A DNA stretch of 64,000 bases from Microglena sp. YARC (lineage: Eukaryota; Chlorophyta; Chlorophyceae; Chlamydomonadales; Chlamydomonadaceae): assembly GCA_022414725.1 (NCBI GenBank), contig CM039462.1:130473262-130537261 (forward strand). The letters run 5' to 3'. The translations under genes were made by a program, and so were the position numbers. Below, piece by piece: positions 45,801-58,600 of the stretch; the first letter of the stretch is position 1; every line of letters starts with the position of its first letter. Below the pieces are notes generated by a model. That model did no database searches. It worked only from the letters and a program-made list of their open reading frames with translations, and was not told where the DNA came from.

Positions 45801-48800
45801 TGTTTGTGTTATGTTTGTTTGTTTCTGGGCTGATATGTTAGTTTATGCGTGGAACAGTCAGGACGGTAGCACTGCCAGGCATTCTCATTATTTCGTTGTC
45901 AGCAGTTCAAGAGATCCATGTATCAGGGATATTGTTTTCCGCTACATATAGCGACTGCTAGTTTTGAAACCGTTTTGGAGAAATAATTGCTATAAAAAGT
46001 TTTATAAAAAAGTGTTTTTATTTTTTGCCCCAAATGGCCCCCAAAAGCTACAAAAAGGTATAAAAAACACTAAAACGCTGTCCCTGGAGGAGGCCTAGAA
46101 CCACAACGCTAGAAAAAAACAACTTTCGGATTTGAAAAAAATCACTGCCATGTATCTATGTCCGTGGGACCCACTTCCCACACATTTCTTTGTTTGTTGT
46201 GATTTGGGGAAGTACGTCTTCCTATACTTTCCTGACATTCATTCCATCTGCAACCTACACCACACTCCTGCCCCCTCACACACCACCCCCACTACCTGTA
46301 CACCTGCACAGAATGTGATGATTCCAATCCTAAAGAAGGATTCGGACCCGTTGGATGTTCTGGTAAACTTTGCCGCAATCAACCAGACCTACTGGTCTGA
46401 GTTTTACCAACCTGATCCTCTCGTCAACAATGGATGGCGTTCTGGTTTGTGCACCATGAGGTATGGAGGGAGGGTGGGGTGGGGGAGGTAGAGTGAGAGG
46501 GAGGGAGGGGTGGGGGAGAGGGAGGTAAGGAGGGGTGGGAAGAAGGGGGATAGGGAGTGGGAGGTAGGGGTGAGGGACAGGGAGGGAGGAAGGGGTAAAG
46601 GGAGGGAGGGATGGGCGGATGGAACGATGCATGGTGTATTCCAGGGGTTGACTAATAAGCTAAAGGGAGGAACAAAGCTGTGTTAAGTATTGGTATCCCT
46701 ACTCTGGGGAATGGCAACGCGATAAGCTGAGGTCAAGCGAAGAAGCTGAGTCAGCTGGTCGGAGAATCAGAGGTCAGCTGGTCTTGTACATCATCCCTGC
46801 CATCTGTACTGCATTGCTTAAATACGCACACACTGACAGGGTGGCATCTTATCACCCTAGCTGCTCCTGTTCCACTATCCATAAACTTTATAACTTATAT
46901 CATCATTCTGCTTACCTCACATTTCGACGAAATGATGAGTACTCAGATTATTACCAAACAAATAACATGCAATGATGAATACTGTACATAATGACTAAAT
47001 GTTGAATGCCATACAAAAGACTAAAGCATCACTACCGAGTATTATGACTTTGATGACTACACAACATGATGACTAAATGATCACGACCGAACATTATGAC
47101 TACCCACCTGTACGACTACATTATAACACCCAACACTGACACGCCCATCTATCACACACCGCCAGGGTGGATATGGATGAAGGTGGTGGGGAGGTGATGC
47201 TCCTGCAGCTGCACAACGTCCAGAATGGCGCTGATGAGGCTGAGCCAGGACATAAGAAGTCTGTGGAGGGATGGCCTATGATTGATGCGGGTGGGGTGCC
47301 TGTGTCACTGGAGCAGCTGCAATGGTTCCAGAACACAGCGGCATCCAATCCCTCCTTCGTGACTGTGCGAATGTACCAGGTAGTGAATGCCCCAGATCAG
47401 CGGTGATAAGTAATTGTGGTTAATGAGTGGTTAATATCTAGTTATTCCGGTTACTTCGTTGAAATATGTAGGAACGACAATATATATGATATCATGTAGG
47501 CATATATTTTGAATATGCCCCAAATGCATATAAACGGTATGAGTAATCACTGTTTTGGGAAATGGGGGGAAAAGGAGAAAAGAAAAAAAAAAGAATGAGA
47601 TTTCCATCTTTTTGTTTTGAAAAACAATCCAGCTGAGGTAGATGCCACACTCTTATCTCAATCCAAGTGTTGAGAAGCTATTAGGTGATATGCTTGTTGT
47701 TAATAAGTGGTTTAATATCTAGTTATTATGTGGTTGAGTTGTAAATATGTATATAACGGTACTCCCACGAAAAATAACGACAATATGATATCATACGATA
47801 TTGTGTCAACAATGTACGATATCGATGATGCTGGCAGTCTTGACTAGGGTAAAGTAACCATTTTATACAACATCATATGATGCAATTTCTATGATATTAT
47901 ACTCGCCTTTGGTCAAAATCATACGATATGCCGGTCCCTATGATATGTGGTCAATATATGGGTAGGCATAATGTAATTATAAGTGAATGTGTCAGGATGA
48001 CACAACTGTACACAACATATGACATGGTCGTCACTGATCTAAATATACCATAAGTCAGTTAAAAAAGCATTCTCACCTTGTATGTCCTTGCTTGATGCCC
48101 TGTTTTGAAGTGCTCGCAAGTTATTCATAACATGCCATAATTTGGTTGTGCCTTCCTGCCTGGTTTGCAGCTAAAGGCGTCGTACGAGGTCCCTGCTCTG
48201 GAAGCCTTTGTAAAGCAAGGTAATAAAAAATAATGATAACGCCTGGTGGGGTGTGGTACAAAGGGAGCTCTGTCTTACAGCGGTAGAGAACAGGCTGCTA
48301 CTTTACCTGGACAGTGCTACCATACACCAAAGCGCACTTGTAGGGATTCAAACCCCACACCTGCTGATTTCAACGAGCTCTACCATTGAGCCAATTGTCG
48401 AAACGGGATAAAGCAAGGCAATACTTACGTACCATACCTCTGTAAACCCCGAGAACAAACCCATAGGGGTTGCTGGTATGCCACAATGGCATATCAGACA
48501 AGGGCAATCAAACGTGCATAAGTATATGAACAGTCCATCTAGTTTTGTTAAAAAGGTAATATGCGTCTCCCATCCTGTTAATCTAGAAGGTATGTCTTAT
48601 ACGAGGTTGGGCAGTTCCCTTCAACATATTTGGCTACCCTTGCTTTACCTTCAACTTCTAGGCAGATCCTCTGGCTGGCTATCTGGACAAAACTGTATCA
48701 AGCAAGCTTGTGCACCAATTTTAGCCCAAAGGAAAGACAGTGCGGCAGTAGGTCAGTGTTCTATACTTTGGGCCCTACCAGACTATAAGGGTAACCTTGA

Positions 48801-49885
48801 GGTATGTAGTGAGTCACTGTCTGACATGACCAGAAAACTGTATCCTACCTTTACCGTTTTCCTTTTCGCCCTACATCCCCTTTTCTTCCTCCCTCCCCTC
48901 CACCGCCTCATCGCAGACACAAATTATCCACCGATTCTATTCGGTATTCCTCCTAAAAAAGATGGGCTGAATATGATTAAAAAAAAACTCATAGAGTGCC
49001 TTCCTAACCAAGTTAACTAACTTATCAGGATGTGCTAATTATAACAAACTCTCAATGATCTGGTCCCTGATTACCTGAACCAATGGATCATTATAACCAC
49101 AGGATTAGTGATATAATAAACTCACTCTCATTGAGCTGGTCCCTGATTAACTGAACCAATAGTTTATTCTATTATCAGGATAAGCTGATTATTATTCACC
49201 ACAGGATGAGTGATTATAATAAACTATTTTCCAGCGTTGCCCATGACATTCAAAGCTTCTCCCTTCCACACAGAAAAATTCAAAAATGATTTCTTAACAA
49301 GTCGACCTCTCCCCTCACACGTCAGCATCACCCCCCAATCCCTCATAACCCCTTACCCTCAGTCCCTCACGCAGCAGTGGCACTCCTCTCATGCCCCTCA
49401 CACGTCAGCATCACTCCTATCATGCCCCCTCACCCATGTCCTGTTTCTTATCTGTACTCAGAGCGCATTGTCAACCTGGTCGGCAACAAGTACATCAAGT
49501 TCCAGGGCAAGGCGGCCTTGGCTGCGTTGGCCGTGCCAGGCAAGAATGACCTTGTGGCTGCCGACTTATCAGGTCAGTGTTGCAGCAGTAGTAAGACTAT
49601 AAGTACCACCACCAATACCACTATGCCATACCGCAAACACTAGCAGTTAGTAGCACATACACTACCCATTGCCCCCCAACCCACCCAACCCCGACCCACC
49701 ACCTACCCCACAACGCACACTACTAACCCACTGCCAACTTCCCACCAGCCACTCCCAACCAACAACCATGCACAACCAACCACCTTCCACCACATCTCAC
49801 CACCACCCACAAACCAAGCCAAACCGAACCAAAAACTGACTGGAACCAAACCCCCTCCCCCCCCTCCCCTACTCCCCTACCCCCC

Positions 49886-49916
<31 letters not shown>

Positions 49917-52900
49917 ACACTCTCCCCCAGACACTCCTTGTGTGCTGAATGTCCTGCGGGAGTCCTGAACACTGCCAAATTCCCACCAGCCACTCACCAA
50001 CAACAACCGTGCACAACCAACCACATCCCACCACCATATCTCATAACCAACCACCTTCCACCACATCCAACCAACGACACCTTCCACCAACATCCACAAA
50101 CCAAGCCAAACCAAACCAAAAACTGACTGAAACCAAACCGCCTACCCCTTTCTTATCCCCCCCCCCCACACACACCCCCAAAACTCACCACACCCTCTCC
50201 AGACACTCCTCGTGTGCTGAATGACCTGCGTGAGTCATGGAACACGGCCACTTCTCCAAATCGTCAGTCAGCGGCCTCCTTCTTTGCCAACCTGGACGCG
50301 ATCTACCAGGTATGGCTCATGCGTAGACATTCAATATATGTCAGTATATGTATATATATATATAGTCCAGGGGTACCCAAATAGCCTAAATGGACCTGCA
50401 CCACCTAAAATGCATGTGTTTTAGTCTAGGGGTAGCCAAATAGGCTAAATGGACTTGCCTCACCTACATGTGTGTTTCCTAAATGAGAAAATGGAGGAAA
50501 TAGTAATGTGCATCACTGCGTTTATTTACAACCCTCTTCCACCCAAATAGCAATACTTAATTCCTTTGGGTTTCAGTCTTTTGAAGACCCCCAAAGTGTT
50601 ATTTCAATCTCATCGAGTTTTAATATTTTAACGCAAAGTTTATAATTGAGATTCTGTGCACTCAAGCACACGCATGCATTGTCGCTGTTTGTTACAGTCC
50701 AATTCAGTGGTAGCCAAATTGGCTGATGAGACTTTCCTGACGCTGATAGTAGGAAAGACATTAACACATTACATCTGCTTTCATCTTTCACAGTCCACGA
50801 TTGCTCCTACATATCGCCCGGACCCCCTGGAGGTGCATTTGCTTATCGTTGGGGTGGAGATGGGCCTGTGGCTGGCTGAGCAAGCGGCCAATGACCTGAG
50901 ACTGGTCTTCCCGTTCCTCAAAGTCCAGGTTCTGTCCGCCAACAAGATTATCAGGTGCGCATTTCTCTTGCGGTTTGCTAAATATTGGATTACATTCATG
51001 TATGCATACATTCATCCATCCACCTATTTAACTGTTAAGGCTACCACATCTGCTCATCCTTTTTAGTACATCCACCCATCCAAGCCACTAATTCCATTCA
51101 TCCACCCATCCACCCACCCCTTTATTTCATCCATCCACCCATTTACCTGAAAAGGCTTCCCCTTCTGCTCATCCTCTTTAATACATCCACCCATCCACCC
51201 ATGCCATTCACCCGTCCACCCATCCACCCACCCATTTATTTCATCCATCCACCCATCCTCACACCCATTCCATTCAGCCATCCACCCATCCACCCATTTA
51301 CCTAATAAGGCTACCCCATCTGCTCATCCTCTTAAATACATCCACCCATCCACCCATGCCATTCATCCATCTACCCATCCACCCATTGTTTTCATCCATC
51401 CACCCATCCTCACACCCATTCCATTCAGCCATCCACCCATCCACCCATCTACCTGTTAAGGCTACCCCATCTGCTCATCCTCTTAAATACATCCACCCAT
51501 CCACCCATGCCATTCATCCATCCACCCATCCACCCATTGTTTTCATCCATCCACCCATCCTCACACCCACTCCATTCATCTATTCATCCATCCACCCATT
51601 TACCTGTTATAGGCTACCCCATTTGCGCGTCCTCTTTCGTCCAACCATTCAATTCATCCATCCATCCACCCATTCCATTCATCAATTCATCCATCCACCC
51701 ACCCATTCCATTCATCAATTCATCCATCCACCCACCCATTCCATTCATCAATTCATCCACCCACCCATTCCATTCATCCATCCACCCATCCATTCCATTC
51801 ATCCACCCATCCACCCACCCATTCCATTCATCCATTCATCCACCCATTTACCTGTTATCAGCTACCCCATCTGCTCATCCTCTTTCTATCTGCAGTGTGC
51901 TTGGAAACAGCCGCGGAAAGATCCCGGTCCCTGGGTCGGCCTTCTGCCGCCTCACCAGCCGCATCGGACCCAACACGATCTGCTTGTCGGTTTCTCAGAG
52001 CGGACAGACATTCCCAACCATACACGCAACTCGTATCCTCAATGCACTCATGCCTGGCAGAGTGTACGTGATGACTGGTCAGGTAAGCCAGGGTGCATGT
52101 GGTGACTGGGCATGTGCGCCAGGCTGTATGTGATGAGTGGGCAGCTATGCTAGGGTGTACGTGATGACTGGGTGGGTGTGCTAGGGTGTATGTGATGGCT
52201 GGGCATGTGCGCCAGGCTGTATGTGATGACTGGGCTGGTGATCCAGGGTGTATCTGATAACTGGGCATGTGCGCCAGGGTGTACGTGATGACTGGGCATG
52301 TGATCCAGGGTATAAAATATGACTGGGCAGGTGTGCAGGAATGAGTGTGGTGACTGGGAAGATTTGCAGTTTGTTGCAATCAATCATCAGTTCCCTATGA
52401 GTGAGCTCGAACATCGCTTGATACAACATGGCAGTTTCAGTGGGTTGTTCCCACCGACCCTGACCTCTAGGCAGCCAAACTTTCTATGGCACTTGTTCTT
52501 GAATGTGCCCTGCTACTAAGGTCGACATCAAAATGCCCCCTTCTGCTGCCACCTGCCCCCTGAAAATGCCCCCTGCCCCCATAACTTGCCCCCTGCCCCC
52601 TGAAAATGCCCCTTGCCCCTGCTCCTAAGGTCAACACCAAAATAACCCCTGCCCCTGCCTTCTGTCTCTTAACATTTCCCGTTCTGCTTTTAAGGTCGAC
52701 ACCAAAATGGCATTGGTCATTGGGCAGCGCTTCACAGCTGAATCATCTTTCACTGCGCGCATCTTTGATACTCATGCTGGTGAGTGGGGGGGAATGGGGG
52801 GGGGGGGGGGGGGGGGGGGCTGGGGGGTAATAATGTGGACATATGGCTGTAGTGTGTGTGTGAGTGTGTTTGGGGGGGGGGGGGGGGGGGGGGGGGGCAA

Positions 52901-55645
52901 TAATGTGTACACACATATGATTGTAGTCTATTTGTGTGTGTGTGTTGGGGGGGGGGGGGGGGGGGTATTGTGTACATACATATGGCTGTACTGGGGGAGG
53001 GGTGGGGGTGCTGGGGTGATACTGTGTAATTATTGTGGGTAAAGGGAGAGGGGAGCTAAACTTGTTGTTTGTGTGTGTAGGAAGGATGTGGTCTTAGCTT
53101 GTTTTTTATGCTCATGGAACCAGGTGTGGATGAGCTGCTATTGAGATGCCTTGTCTGACATGTACTCTTTCTCCCCATGCACTAGGCTGGCGCTCAGCTG
53201 AGCCCCCCACCGTGGTTGCCATCGCCATGCACCAGTGCCTCACCGAGCTGATAACATACAGCGCCACCTCTATGGCAGAGAAGTACTTCCGGCCGAATAA
53301 GACAATGTAAGGCTGGGATCCATAGGGCATGGATGGGTTTAATACTGGATGGGTCATCAATTATTTCAGTTAGTCCTTGTGGTTGGGTCATGGATGATTC
53401 GTGCATCCGTACTCAATCAAGCCATCCAGTTCCCTTGAGTGCAAATGCGACAGGTTTGGTTCTGCTATGGTACAAGACAGGGGATGGTAGTGACTGTTTA
53501 CAACTCTCTTTTACACATGTTGCTTTGGCCTTCTGCTTTCGTTCTTTCTTTAGACGTCATGGATCACGGGTCATGGATGATTCGTGCTGCTGTACACATT
53601 CAGTTCCCTTAAATGCAAATGCATCAGGACTGGTTTCGCTTTAATTCAACACAGGGGAGGATAGAGACTGTTTACAACTCTCTTTCATGGTACTACTTCT
53701 TGCCAAATTTGTCAGCGCTTAAAGCGCACAAAAGCCAAATTGGTTCACAGCGCTTTTAAGTGCAAAAAGCACAAAAAGTGCACGCTGCGCCCACAGGGGG
53801 TTGAAATAAACGCGCAGATGGGCTCAAAAAGCGTGCGCAAAATTGCGCTGCCGCGCGCGCTTTGTAGTACCTTGCTCTCTTTTACACATGTTGCTTAGGC
53901 CTTCTGCTTTTTTCTTTTGGCGACCCATATGTTAGTCTTAGTTCCTCACCCCCCCTTCTTCCTATCTATTATTGTGATGGGCAAATTAGTGATGGAGATA
54001 TTCCATCATTCTCGTCATAACTTTTCCTGCATTTAACCATTTTCAGTCGGGCGCCAAACTCAGTCCTAAGTTATGGCTGCAGTCATCATTGCTGTTGCTT
54101 CTGGTGTTTTTGCTGGTGTTGTAGGGTGGGTTGGTTTTTATGGACACAAGTACTCCAACTTATGTGCCTACTTGCCCACTAAGCATAGCTTGTCTGGTGC
54201 CCATGCAGGAATGAGAGGCGAGAGGCAACCTACATTGGTCCTTCCACCAAAGAGCTGGCCAACCCTAAGGAGACTGCAAAGAGATCTGCACCTGGATGGC
54301 AAACGGGAACTGGTCCTCTGGGTATGGGTATCACCCCAGATCAGCTGCTGGACCTCAGGATTGTGCGTGACTCGTAAGTGTGACTGATCCATGCATACTC
54401 TGAAGTGTGACTTGGAGGAAGTGCGTGACTCGTAAGTGTGACTCATTTGTGCATACTCTGAAGTGTAACCTGAAGGTAGTGGGTGACTGATAAGTTGATT
54501 TGGATTCAACACTTCTGGATGCTTACTATAGTTAACTACGATAAAAATTACAATACAGCTACTAAGCTTAGTTCAATTGACACTTTTCATAGACACAATT
54601 GTCACCATTATCACTTTTCAGGTTTATTGACTTTTTTCATTGGCACTCTTGTTCTTGACACTGCTATCATTTGTATTGACTTGTTTCATTCACACGCTTG
54701 TTTCATTCACACTCTTGTTTCATTGACACTGCTATCAGGTTCATTGACACAGGTGCCCCCTCCCTGGTGGGTGTCGGCCTGGATGGTGAGAGCTTCCCAA
54801 GCAGTCACTACAGGGATTTACGAGACACCGGGAGAAAATGGGCAAAGCACGTGACAGAAACCCCCATTGCGTGGGCACTCAGCCTGATGCATATTACGGT
54901 AGGTGGTTCCGATGGAAATTGAACTTGAATCATGACCACCACCAACACGATCAACAACAACACTCATCACCCAATCATGATCACCACCGTTGCCACCACC
55001 ATCATCAACACCACCATCACCAAAAGCACCATCACCACCAACACCATCATCAACACCAACACCATCACCGAACAAACCATCACCACCATCACCACCACCC
55101 GGTTGCACAGGCCACTGTCTTCGCAGGATGGCCTATTCTCTACTCCATAACGTATGGTATCTGCAAGGCAGCCCAATGCTCTGACATGGCCCATGACGGA
55201 ATCACCATGACGGCACTCCTTCTTGACTGCCCAGTAAGTTGTTTCTCCGCTTTTGCTTGGTAATACGCTCCCCTCCTGTTTGTGTATGTTGTGTGGCCAC
55301 TTTGCCTGGTCATATGTGCGGCCTCCTGTTTGTGTATGTTGTGTGGCCACTTTGCCTGGTAATACGTGTGGCCTTCCTACTCCTAAACCCTAAAACCCTG
55401 AACCCTGAGCTCTAAATCCTGTTTGAGCGTGGAAGTTAATGTATGAGTTAGCTGAGCTGTATGCAGGCAGACAGACAGACTAGCAGCACATATGGCCACA
55501 ACAAATGCAGTAGACGCAGGAGTACAACAGATCTCAAAATAACTACCACAACTGAAGTACCGGACTGTCTGTCCCTACTTGTGTCCTACATCAACCCCAC
55601 CTGCCCCCCCCACCACCACACCACACCACACACACACACACACAG

Positions 55646-55689
<44 letters not shown>

Positions 55690-58600
55690 TCCCCCTTCCC
55701 CAACAGCTGTACATGTTTCTGCCATGGGTGTATGCAAGTCTGCTGAGACTGCTCCAAGGCCGACACCTGATGCATCGCTGGGGGAAAAGGACGGTCGTTA
55801 TATGTGATGTTCCTTTCGTGCACCAGGTGGGTGCCCTGTTTTGACAAATGGCTAATTGGTTGAGCTCCTTGAACGAAGAAGGTGTCCGGTTTGAATCCCT
55901 ATGGGTGTGCTTAAGTGTTTGCAGTCGCTGTCAACTGCCATGGTAGCTTTGTCCAAGTAAAGTAGCAGCCCACTCCCTACAGTAAGAGGGGGCTTCCTTA
56001 ATACCACACCTTACCAGGCGGTATCTTTTGTGCACCACGTGCTTGGAATTGCTGAGATTATGGGTGAGGGGGATGAGGTTGGAGGAGGGAGGGGGGGAGG
56101 AGTGTGTGATGGAGATGATGTTGGAGGGGGGAGAAGGGGGAGGAGAGGGTGTTTGGGATATTCTTGGGGCACTGTGATGTGCTCCTAGTGCTCCAAATGC
56201 GTGGGATGTTATTCACTTGTGTTCTGTTGGTACTTAGTCATCCACTCATCCAGGTAGATGATTGTGTTATGGTATATGGTCCATATGGTCATATTTGAAC
56301 CTGCTTTCCCAGCTGTGATGATTTTATGTGAGGGTATCTTGATCATATTTGAACCTGCCTTCCCAGCTGTGATGATTTTATGTAATGGTATCTTGATCAT
56401 ATTTGAACCTGCCTTCCCAGCTGTGATGATTTTATGTAATGGTATATTGATCATATTTGAACCTGCCTTCCCAGCTGTGATGATATTATGTAATGGTATA
56501 TTGATCATATTTGAACCTGCCTTCCCAGCTGTGATGATTTTATGTAATCTGGATGGAAGGGGAGCGCCAAAAACAAGTATCACAATCAAATGAAAAGGAA
56601 CAGTTACAAAAACAACTCAGAGTTTAGTGCCCATTGAAAGGGCTAATGTAGATAATGTCAGACTTAAAGCCATCAGTTTCCCCTCCCCACCTGCCCCCCC
56701 TCCCCTGCTTGTTTATTGTGGAAAGTCACTGATCTCAGTGGAGGTGTGGTTCTAAAAGTTGAAGAGTTTGCTGCAACCGGGTGTACAGTACTCCCCTTGG
56801 CTTGCGTTGACCCAGCTTTGAAGTCTGCCTGTCCATCTCTTGTGATATAATGAAATTCCGATCATCTTTCAATATGCCTGTCCTGTGTTGATGATGAAAT
56901 ATGAATCATGATCCTTTCACCACTGCTGTGCAGATCACTGAGACCTACGTGAGCAAGCTGTGGGCTCTCAGCTATGGAATGGCCAGTTTGGATGTGCAAG
57001 GAGGTAGCCCACAGGTAAGCTGGGGGGTGGGTCATGGAGTAGCAGCATCAAAACCGGATTGATATTAAATTGCATGCAACATTTATATCTAGGTAACGGC
57101 AACTAATATTATTGTTTGGAAAACTAGTATGAGCTAATATTATCATGGTGTAACAATAATATTATTGTGCAAGGAGGTAGCCCACAGGTAAGCTGGTAAT
57201 TGGGGTCATGAAGTTGCAGCATCACAGCCCAATTGATGTTACATCACATTCATCAAATAGCTTATCAGAGCTTGAGTGTGAATGAGGACTGTTGTCGTTA
57301 AGCATGATGATAATAGTGCAATTATGCTTGAATCAAGGTTGACTAATCCTTTCCAACCTACAGGACCACTTCGTCCACCGCTTCACCCACCGTGTGGTGA
57401 GAGGTCTGCTGATAGCTGTGGGTCGACCAGATGGCCGCATGTACAGTCAAACCAAGACAGAGGCAGCCACCATACTATCCATCCTACAAGCCAAGGTCAT
57501 CCGGCACATGGGAGGTGCAGCTGAGGTGGTGTCTGTTGGCAGTAATCCTTTCCACCCCAAGACAGCAGTGGACATCAACGTGGTGCTGCCTGATTTCAGG
57601 TAGGACTAAGGTTGGCTTAATCTTATTTGTACACAGCATGCTCGCAAACAAGCAGATAGATGCACACATGCAGGCTGACAGACATGTTGACAGAGAGACA
57701 GACAAGCCCTGCAAATGTCGGAAGTACAAGGCTGACAGCCACCTACTGGCCTTGTAGTCGGAAGTACAAGGCTGACAGCCACCTACTGGCCTTGTAGTCG
57801 GAAGTATAAGGCTGACAGCCACCTACTGGCCTTGTAGTCTCCCCTAGACCATATAAGCAGCCCGTCAGAGTCGGAACAAATGCCCTCATCCCCACCCACC
57901 CCTACCCACCCACCACCTACTGGCCTTGTCTCCCCTAGACCATATCAACTGCCCGTCAGAGACGGAACAAAATGCCGTCATTCCCACCCCATCCTACCCA
58001 CCCACCACTGACTGGCCTGGTCTCCCTTAGACCATATCAGCATCCCGTCAGAGGCGGAACAAGATACCATCATCCCCACCCCACCCTACCCACCCACCAA
58101 CTACTGGCCTTGTCCCCCCATGTAGACCATATCAGCAGCCCGTCAAGAGTCGGAACAAAATGACATAACCCCCACCCTACACACCCATCACCTTCAGGCC
58201 CCAATCTCTACCCTACCCTACCCTACCCTACACATCCTACTCACCCTACCCACTCGCTACCTACAGGCCCCGATCCTTGATTGAAGTCTTGGAGTTGGGG
58301 CATGATGAAGAGATCTTGAATGATGCCCCGGCCAATGCTGTGGGTAGTAACTCCAGATTCAAATCTTCTAAACCCAGGTGAGAATAAGCTGACAGATATT
58401 CAAATAGTTGTTTACTCAATACTTCAATACTTAAAATACTACAACTCTTACCATATTATATTGGATCCTACTTAATCCCACTATGCTGAATTATATGTAA
58501 CCAAGTTTTGGCAATTATAATGACGATACACGTACCACATGCCCTATTACCCCACATGCCCTATCACCCCACATGCCCTATTACCCCACATTCCCCACCA

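Noticed and set aside
55131..55233. Acceptor CTTCGCAG at 55130 for the membrane-region exon
   Set aside because: It would put the exon in a frame that meets TAA within eight codons; the acceptor at 55110 keeps the frame through to the next exon.
55375..55430. Telomeric sequence (CCTAAACCCTAAAACCCTGAA)
   Set aside because: Only a few degenerate CCCTAAA-like units inside an intron; too short and irregular for a telomere.
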